Positions 5,982-9,041 of a stretch of DNA of 9,041 nucleotides are shown here, piece after piece. Under the pieces are notes generated by a model, which saw only the letters and a program-made list of their open reading frames with translations, was not told the DNA's origin and made no database searches. Location of the stretch: contig JALSTO010000244.1 of assembly GCA_026983685.1 (NCBI GenBank), forward strand, positions 1 through 9,041, written 5' to 3'. Numbering within the stretch: position 1 is the stretch's first letter; each line of letters begins with the position of its first letter. Position numbers and translations under genes: made by a program. Origin of the DNA: Aquificaceae bacterium (GTDB lineage: Bacteria; Aquificota; Aquificia; Aquificales; Aquificaceae).

Positions 5982-7246
5982 TGGAACACCTCCAGAAAGT
6001 TTTTAAAGAAGTATCCGGAGAGAAGAAGGAAGAGAACACCGACCGCCCTGTTGATGTAAGCGTAGTTTTCCCTGAGAAAGTCCTGAATGGAGCTCACCAC
6101 CAGACCGGAGAGGAAGATCGGAACAGCCCTCCCCACAGCATACACTCCCATCAGGAGGGCTGAGAGGAGGAGGTTTTCTGTGGCACTGCTCAGGACTATG
6201 GCACCCAGGAGCAAGGACGTGCAGGAGGGACAGAGGGAGAAGGTGTAGGCGATCCCGAGGGTAAAGCTTCCTGTTCCCGCACCTCTAAAGGGATTCAGTC
6301 TTCCGATCTCAAGGGATATCGGCAGGAGGTTCAGAAGGCTGAGGGCTATGAGAAGCAGGAGGAGGGAGAGTAGAAAATTGAAAAGGTCCGTTCTGAAGAC
6401 CTCAGAGAGAACCACTGCCCCTACAGAGGCGATGACACCCGCAAAGGCGTGGGTTGCGAGGAAGGCAAGGAAGAAACCGAGGACGCTGATAAACACCTCC
6501 CTCCTGCCTTCTCTCCTCGTGATAAGGATACCAAAGACCACGGGAAGAAAAGGGAGGGTCGTAGGACCTAAGCTCGTAAGAAAGCCCAGGAGAAACATAA
6601 CCGGGAAAAGGAAGAGAAGGGTGTGCTTTTCCTGAAGCAGGGAGGATATCCTGAGATTTATATCACCGAAATCTATGAAGAACCCGAGAGATAGAAGGAG
6701 CATCAGACCTGTAAAGGCTGGCACAGATGGTATCAGATGGGTTATAAACCGTAGAGCTCTTTCCTTCAGGAAGGGAATCAGGATAGCGGGCAGTGTAACT
6801 GAGAGGGCGTAGATATTGAAAAGAAGAAAGGGAGTCTTTGAGTAGAGGGAGTAAACGACCAGAAGGGCGATGAAGGGAAGACTGCAGTAGGGGAGGCTAA
6901 AGCCAAGGGCTAAACCCGGTGGGAAGCTCCTGTTGGGGAAAAAGAACTGGAGGGAGAGGTCAAAGGGAGCTATGCGGAGCCTCTTCATGAGAGGAAACCC
7001 AAGGATGAAGACGATGGCAACGATGACCTGGACCGTTAAAAGCATCTCAATGGAGGCGTGAAAGGGGAAAAAGCTCACAAAAAAGGCTATCAGGTTAAAG
7101 AGCAGAAGCCTTGAGAGGAAGAGGATGAAAAGCTGAAAGACGCCACCTTTAACAACATACGCTCTCAGGAGGAGGTTTAGGTTCCACATGCAGGGAGTAA
7201 AAAAGGACAAGGCTCCCAGAACGGGCATGAGGTATAGAGGATTCAA
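5978..7246 (-). CDS. Duplicated CcdA/DsbD-type transmembrane thiol-redox protein
   Basis: Polytopic membrane protein of 422 residues, about twice the length of CcdA, built from two CcdA-like halves. Family members carry electrons from cytoplasmic thioredoxin to periplasmic thiols. The first half has FFTPCMW (C19) in membrane segment 1 and LPYCSLPF (C121) near its fourth segment. The second half starts with GFLTSLGPTTLPFLP, where the first conserved Cys is absent (GPTT instead of the usual SPC), and then has SLCPSCTSLLLG (C339 and C342). About 12 hydrophobic segments are visible. The start is TTG at 7246, because GGAGG lies 7 nt upstream and TTGA overlaps the thioredoxin stop; the first ATG is at codon 7. 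It is translationally coupled to the genes on both sides and probably couples the cytoplasmic CPKC protein with the exported DsrE protein. Confidence 0.85.
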   Translation of the reverse strand: MNPLYLMPVLGALSFFTPCMWNLNLLLRAYVVKGGVFQLFILFLSRLLLFNLIAFFVSFFPFHASIEMLLTVQVIVAIVFILGFPLMKRLRIAPFDLSLQFFFPNRSFPPGLALGFSLPYCSLPFIALLVVYSLYSKTPFLLFNIYALSVTLPAILIPFLKERALRFITHLIPSVPAFTGLMLLLSLGFFIDFGDINLRISSLLQEKHTLLFLFPVMFLLGFLTSLGPTTLPFLPVVFGILITRREGRREVFISVLGFFLAFLATHAFAGVIASVGAVVLSEVFRTDLFNFLLSLLLLLIALSLLNLLPISLEIGRLNPFRGAGTGSFTLGIAYTFSLCPSCTSLLLGAIVLSSATENLLLSALLMGVYAVGRAVPIFLSGLVVSSIQDFLRENYAYINRAVGVLFLLLSGYFFKNFLEVFQ

Positions 7247-7497
7247 GGTAGCTCCTCCAGTATAGCCTCCCTTATCTTCTCCTCCGTTGGGACAACACCA
7301 GCAAACTTTATCTTTCCACCTACCACAACAGCTGGGGAGGTCAGTATTCCAAGCTCCGTTATCCTGTCCACATCTTCAACAGGGTCCAGCATCCTGACCT
7401 CAACACCGAGCTCTTTGGCTACCTTCAGAACCCTCTCCTTAACCGCACCGCACTTGGGACAGAAGTTTGACTCAAGAAGCTCCACCACGACACCCAT
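7243..7497 (-). CDS. Small thioredoxin-fold redox protein (CPKC)
   Basis: An 84-residue cytoplasmic thioredoxin-like protein of the short "redox-active disulfide" type (resembling archaeal MTH895), which lacks the extra N-terminal elements of classical thioredoxin. The active-site motif is F12-C13-P14-K15-C16-G17. The cis-proline is P55 in ILTSPAVVV, and GGKIKFAG forms the following hairpin. No signal peptide is present. The ATG at 7497 is the only available start, because the upstream frame has a stop and no start codon after it. No Shine-Dalgarno is visible at normal spacing. Instead a -10-like TATATT ends 7 nt before the ATG, which implies a leaderless mRNA. It is the first gene of the operon continuing into the CcdA-like, exported DsrE and merR genes, and is the likely electron donor to the membrane protein. 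Confidence 0.88.
   Translation of the reverse strand: MGVVVELLESNFCPKCGAVKERVLKVAKELGVEVRMLDPVEDVDRITELGILTSPAVVVGGKIKFAGVVPTEEKIREAILEELP
7254..7258 (-). promoter_or_regulatory. Ribosome binding site supporting the TTG start of the CcdA-like gene
   Basis: GGAGG inside the thioredoxin gene's last codons lies 7 nt before TTG 7246. Spacing to the first ATG (codon 7) would be 25 nt, so the TTG is favoured. Confidence 0.7.
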
Positions 7498-7504
7498 GGT
7501 TTTG

Positions 7505-7535
7505 AATATAAACCTTCCAGTAAGCTGGAAGGCAA
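7505..7535 (-). promoter_or_regulatory. CueR-class MerR operator/promoter ahead of the thioredoxin-ccdA-dsrE-merR operon
   Basis: On the minus strand, -35 TTGCCT (7535-7530) and -10 TATATT (7510-7505) are separated by 19 bp, the overlong spacing typical of MerR-activated promoters. The spacer and -35 end hold a perfect dyad, CCTTCCAG and CTGGAAGG around CTTA (7532-7513). From memory, the E. coli copA promoter bound by CueR has the same layout (TTGACC, CCTTCC-N7-GGAAGG, then TT and the -10). The -35 starts one base after the preceding gene's stop, and the -10 ends 7 bp from the next ATG. The MerR gene at the operon's end is the obvious candidate regulator. Confidence 0.8.
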
Positions 7536-7536
7536 G

Positions 7537-7857
7537 TCAGAAGGAAACTACCTTGTCCGCCCAGGTGGTGAGCTCGTAGAGGTCATTCATTGATCCCACG
7601 GGACAGGTAGCGCCCTCCCTCGCATCCCTTATCTCAAGACAGACACCGCAGGCAACTATCTCACCACCGTTCTCCACAAAGAGATCTCTCTGCTCCCCAA
7701 CTTTGAACTTCCCATCACCCATGGTGAGAGCCTCAACACCCTTTCCGAGAAGGAATATCTTTACCTCATCCCCCTGAGCCAAGGAGAAAACACCGAACCT
7801 GAAGGCGTTCCAGACAACCTCAGGGTCATTGCTGTAGATGACTATCCCCAGCCTCAT
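7537..7857 (-). CDS. Cytoplasmic DsrE/DsrF-like sulfur-relay family protein
   Basis: A 106-residue soluble protein of the DsrE/TusD superfamily. Members carry sulfur as a cysteine persulfide in sulfur oxidation or tRNA thiolation relays. It starts with the first beta strand and helix ([19 protein letters not shown]), then [16 protein letters not shown], and a long [17 protein letters not shown] segment in which C70 and C73 occupy the family's active Cys position. C85 follows in ATCPVG, and it ends with [12 protein letters not shown]. There is no signal peptide, so it is the cytoplasmic counterpart of the exported DsrE-fold protein two genes downstream. GGAGG lies 5 nt before the ATG. The next gene has its own promoter immediately after this stop, so this gene may be expressed separately with some read-through. 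Its exact sulfur donor and acceptor are unknown. Confidence 0.85.
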   Translation of the reverse strand: MRLGIVIYSNDPEVVWNAFRFGVFSLAQGDEVKIFLLGKGVEALTMGDGKFKVGEQRDLFVENGGEIVACGVCLEIRDAREGATCPVGSMNDLYELTTWADKVVSF

Positions 7858-7871
7858 CCCTACCTCCAGAG

Positions 7872-7886
7872 CTATATTTTAAATAG
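7872..7886. promoter_or_regulatory. Shared AT-rich box between divergent queF and dsrE-like genes
   Basis: CTATATTTTAAATAG is a near-palindrome (two mismatched pairs) filling half of the 30-bp gap between the divergent starts. On the plus strand TATTTT (7875-7880) ends 7 bp before the queF ATG. On the minus strand TAAAAT (7881-7876) would start transcription just before the dsrE-like GGAGG. No clear -35 is seen on either side, and both would lie inside the opposite coding region. Confidence 0.35.
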
Positions 7887-7887
7887 G

Positions 7888-8289
7888 ATGGAAGAGTTAA
7901 AGGAGAAGAAGTACGGAGAGGTCGCCATAGAGCAGGCGGAGCTTGAACCCTGGGAGAACCCAACCCCAGAGAGAGACTACATGATAGAGATAACCTTCCC
8001 CGAGTTCTCCTGCCTATGTCCCCGTTCGGGCTATCCCGACTACGCAACCATAAAGATACGCTATATACCCGACAGGTATATAGTTGAGCTCAAGTCCCTC
8101 AAGCTGTGGCTGAACAAGTTCAGGAACAGGTATATATCCCACGAAGAGGCTACGAACGAGATATACTCCGCCCTCTGGGAAAAGCTAAGACCCCGTTTCC
8201 TTGAGGTGGTCGGGGACTTCAATCCGAGGGGAAACGTCCACACGGTTATAAGGGTAAGGAGCGACTCCAAGTACGACTCAGGGTCCTGA
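7888..8289 (+). CDS. queF: NADPH-dependent 7-cyano-7-deazaguanine reductase (type I QueF)
   Basis: Reduces the nitrile of preQ0 to the aminomethyl group of preQ1 with two NADPH, in the cytoplasmic queuosine tRNA-modification pathway. The 133-residue length fits the short, single-domain type I enzymes. The catalytic motif is [11 protein letters not shown], where C44 is the thioimide-forming nucleophile and D51 the proton donor. H85-E86 in [11 protein letters not shown] match the substrate-binding His-Glu at the expected 41-residue spacing from the Cys. [15 protein letters not shown] is the family's QueF signature region. The ATG at 7888 has no Shine-Dalgarno, and the -10-like TATTTT just upstream suggests a leaderless mRNA. 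No preQ1 riboswitch fits in the 30-bp upstream gap. The 3' end overlaps the convergent HvfC-like gene by 12 bp. Confidence 0.96.
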   Translation: MEELKEKKYGEVAIEQAELEPWENPTPERDYMIEITFPEFSCLCPRSGYPDYATIKIRYIPDRYIVELKSLKLWLNKFRNRYISHEEATNEIYSALWEKLRPRFLEVVGDFNPRGNVHTVIRVRSDSKYDSGS

Positions 8290-8940
8290 GAGGACCCCCT
8301 TCTTCTTGAGCTCCTCAACAAACCTCAGAATGTAGCCTTCAACCTCATTCACATCAACTCCCCAGTCCACCTTTCTGATGGCTTCCTTGGGAGTGCTCCC
8401 CTCAAGGAGTCTCAGGAACTCAAAGACGGGTCTTGTAAGCTCAACACTGTTGACCTCGTAGGTCTCGGGGTCTCTATAGAGGAGCAGGTAGTATCTGTCT
8501 CTCTTTGATACTATCTCTTCCTCATTCAGCTCCTCAGCTCTGTGGACCGGATATTCAAAGGTCAGGAGCCTTGCGCTCGGACTCAATCTGTAAACTTTCT
8601 CCCCAGTTGAATCACTTGCGTTGAAGAGCTCTACCTCCGTCCATTCGTAAAGGAGAAGCTCCTCAAGGAATGGCTTATCGCTTTTTAGGTGCTCACCCAC
8701 CCTTCTAAAGAACTCAACGAACTCACCCGACAGGTTCAGGAGCAAAGGAGAGCCGTGTTTTTCTCTCAAAAAGAGGCTTATTAGCTCGGAGAGGTTTTCC
8801 TCACCCACAAAGGAGCTAAAGAGGGGAAAGGTTGTAGATATTGCATCGTAGAACCTGTTGAAGACAAGCTCCCTGTAAGCTTTCTGTCCCTCGTCTTTGG
8901 GCTCAAGCTCGCCTCTTGCAACAAGGAAAAGCTCCTTCAT
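8278..8940 (-). CDS. HvfC/BufC-like protein (DUF2063), partner of an MNIO RiPP enzyme
   Basis: Resembles the HvfC/BufC family, which acts with DUF692/MNIO enzymes to modify cysteine-containing precursor peptides in bufferin-type RiPP pathways, probably as the substrate-recruiting partner. The N-terminal half shows the DUF2063 pattern: [15 protein letters not shown], then [24 protein letters not shown] and GEFVEFF, then [13 protein letters not shown]. The C-terminal part ([18 protein letters not shown] through [10 protein letters not shown]) resembles the PqqD-like winged-helix end of the family. I chose ATG 8940 (220 aa), 4 bp after the upstream stop. A TTG at 8976, 9 nt after an AGGAGG, is an alternative that would give 232 aa and overlap the MNIO gene by 32 bp. 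It overlaps queF by 12 bp at its 3' end. The family assignment comes from pattern, strengthened by the adjacent MNIO gene. Confidence 0.8.
   Translation of the reverse strand: MKELFLVARGELEPKDEGQKAYRELVFNRFYDAISTTFPLFSSFVGEENLSELISLFLREKHGSPLLLNLSGEFVEFFRRVGEHLKSDKPFLEELLLYEWTEVELFNASDSTGEKVYRLSPSARLLTFEYPVHRAEELNEEEIVSKRDRYYLLLYRDPETYEVNSVELTRPVFEFLRLLEGSTPKEAIRKVDWGVDVNEVEGYILRFVEELKKKGVLSGP
8281..8305 (+). terminator. Hairpin over the queF stop codon
   Basis: GGGTCCT, loop GAG and AGGACCC (8281-8297) form a perfect 7-bp stem with the queF TGA at the top, followed by CCTTCTTCTT. It could end queF transcription, though the following run is only pyrimidine-rich. It lies partly within the last codons of the convergent gene. 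Confidence 0.4.
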
Positions 8941-8944
8941 AACA

Positions 8945-9041
8945 TCAAACTCCGACCTTCCTGATCCTGCCCTCAATCTTCCTTACCTCCTGAAGTAGCT
9001 CCTCAAGGGGTGGTATGTTGTTGTCCCTTTCAAGAAGAACC
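8945..9041 (-). CDS. DUF692 / MNIO-family enzyme (C-terminal 31 residues only)
   Basis: Only the last 31 codons are in the window; the rest lies beyond the right edge. The visible residues read LLERDNNIPPLEELLQEVRK and then IEGRIRKVGV. The stretch "LxERDxNIPPLEELLxE" is the characteristic C-terminus of DUF692 proteins (BufB/HvfB, related to MbnB and TglH), multinuclear non-heme iron oxidases that modify Cys residues of RiPP precursors. The directly following DUF2063 gene supports the call, because the two families usually sit together. Any precursor peptide gene would normally be upstream, outside the window. Confidence 0.78.
   Translation of the reverse strand, partial: VLLERDNNIPPLEELLQEVRKIEGRIRKVGV

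Noticed and set aside
7513..7532. Hairpin CCTTCCAG-CTTA-CTGGAAGG as a terminator of the dsrE-like gene
   Set aside because: It is not followed by a T-run on the minus strand, and the 19-bp spaced -35/-10 around it fit a MerR operator much better. A secondary effect on read-through is still possible.
7858..7887. preQ1 riboswitch ahead of queF
   Set aside because: The gap is too short for the aptamer plus expression platform, and the conserved preQ1-I sequence pattern is absent. The mRNA may be leaderless.

Overview
The window looks like chromosomal DNA from a thermophilic, chemolithotrophic bacterium, most likely a member of the Aquificales. This is an inference. It rests on dense gene packing with 4-bp stop/start overlaps, proteins rich in Glu, Lys and Arg, heavy AGG and ATA codon use, and a gene set centred on sulfur, thiol redox and metals. 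A GroEL or QueF tree would settle it.

Layout from left to right. Minus strand: a SulP-family anion transporter, cut by the left edge (1-1583), then a clear intrinsic terminator (about 1655-1677) that ends the groES-groEL operon (3674 to 1693). That operon is driven by a perfect-consensus sigma-70 promoter (3711-3739). Plus strand: a YeeE/YedE-type sulfur transporter (3912-5192). Minus strand: a tight operon of thioredoxin-like protein (7497), duplicated CcdA-like membrane protein (7246), exported DsrE-fold protein (5981) and MerR-family regulator (5565, ending at 5182), preceded by a separate cytoplasmic DsrE-fold gene (7857-7537). Plus strand: queF (7888-8289), divergent from that DsrE gene across only 30 bp. 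Minus strand at the right edge: an HvfC/BufC-like (DUF2063) gene and the last 31 codons of a DUF692/MNIO gene, the core enzyme pair of a bufferin-type RiPP locus.

The most interesting part is 5182-7535. Between the cytoplasmic dsrE-like gene and the thioredoxin gene lies what reads as a MerR/CueR-class promoter. It has a -35 TTGCCT and a -10 TATATT separated by 19 bp, with a perfect 8+8 dyad (CCTTCCAG...CTGGAAGG) in the spacer. The arrangement closely resembles the E. coli copA/CueR operator. The -10 lies 7 bp from the ATG, so the transcript would be leaderless, which fits the missing ribosome binding site. The last gene of the operon encodes a MerR protein, so feedback control is likely. The structural genes form a plausible route for reducing equivalents, or possibly sulfur, across the membrane: cytoplasmic CPKC thioredoxin, then a four-Cys double CcdA, then an exported single-Cys DsrE protein. 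The regulator's Cys pattern and the neighbouring copper-chelator-type RiPP genes suggest metal or thiol stress. The inducing metal and the substrate cannot be read from the sequence.

Both convergent gene pairs (yeeE/merR and queF/hvfC-like) overlap by 11-12 bp at their stop codons and carry hairpins within or next to the overlap. No tRNA, rRNA, CRISPR array, insertion sequence or other mobile element was seen. No gene-free stretch exceeds 300 bp; the longest is 3675-3911.
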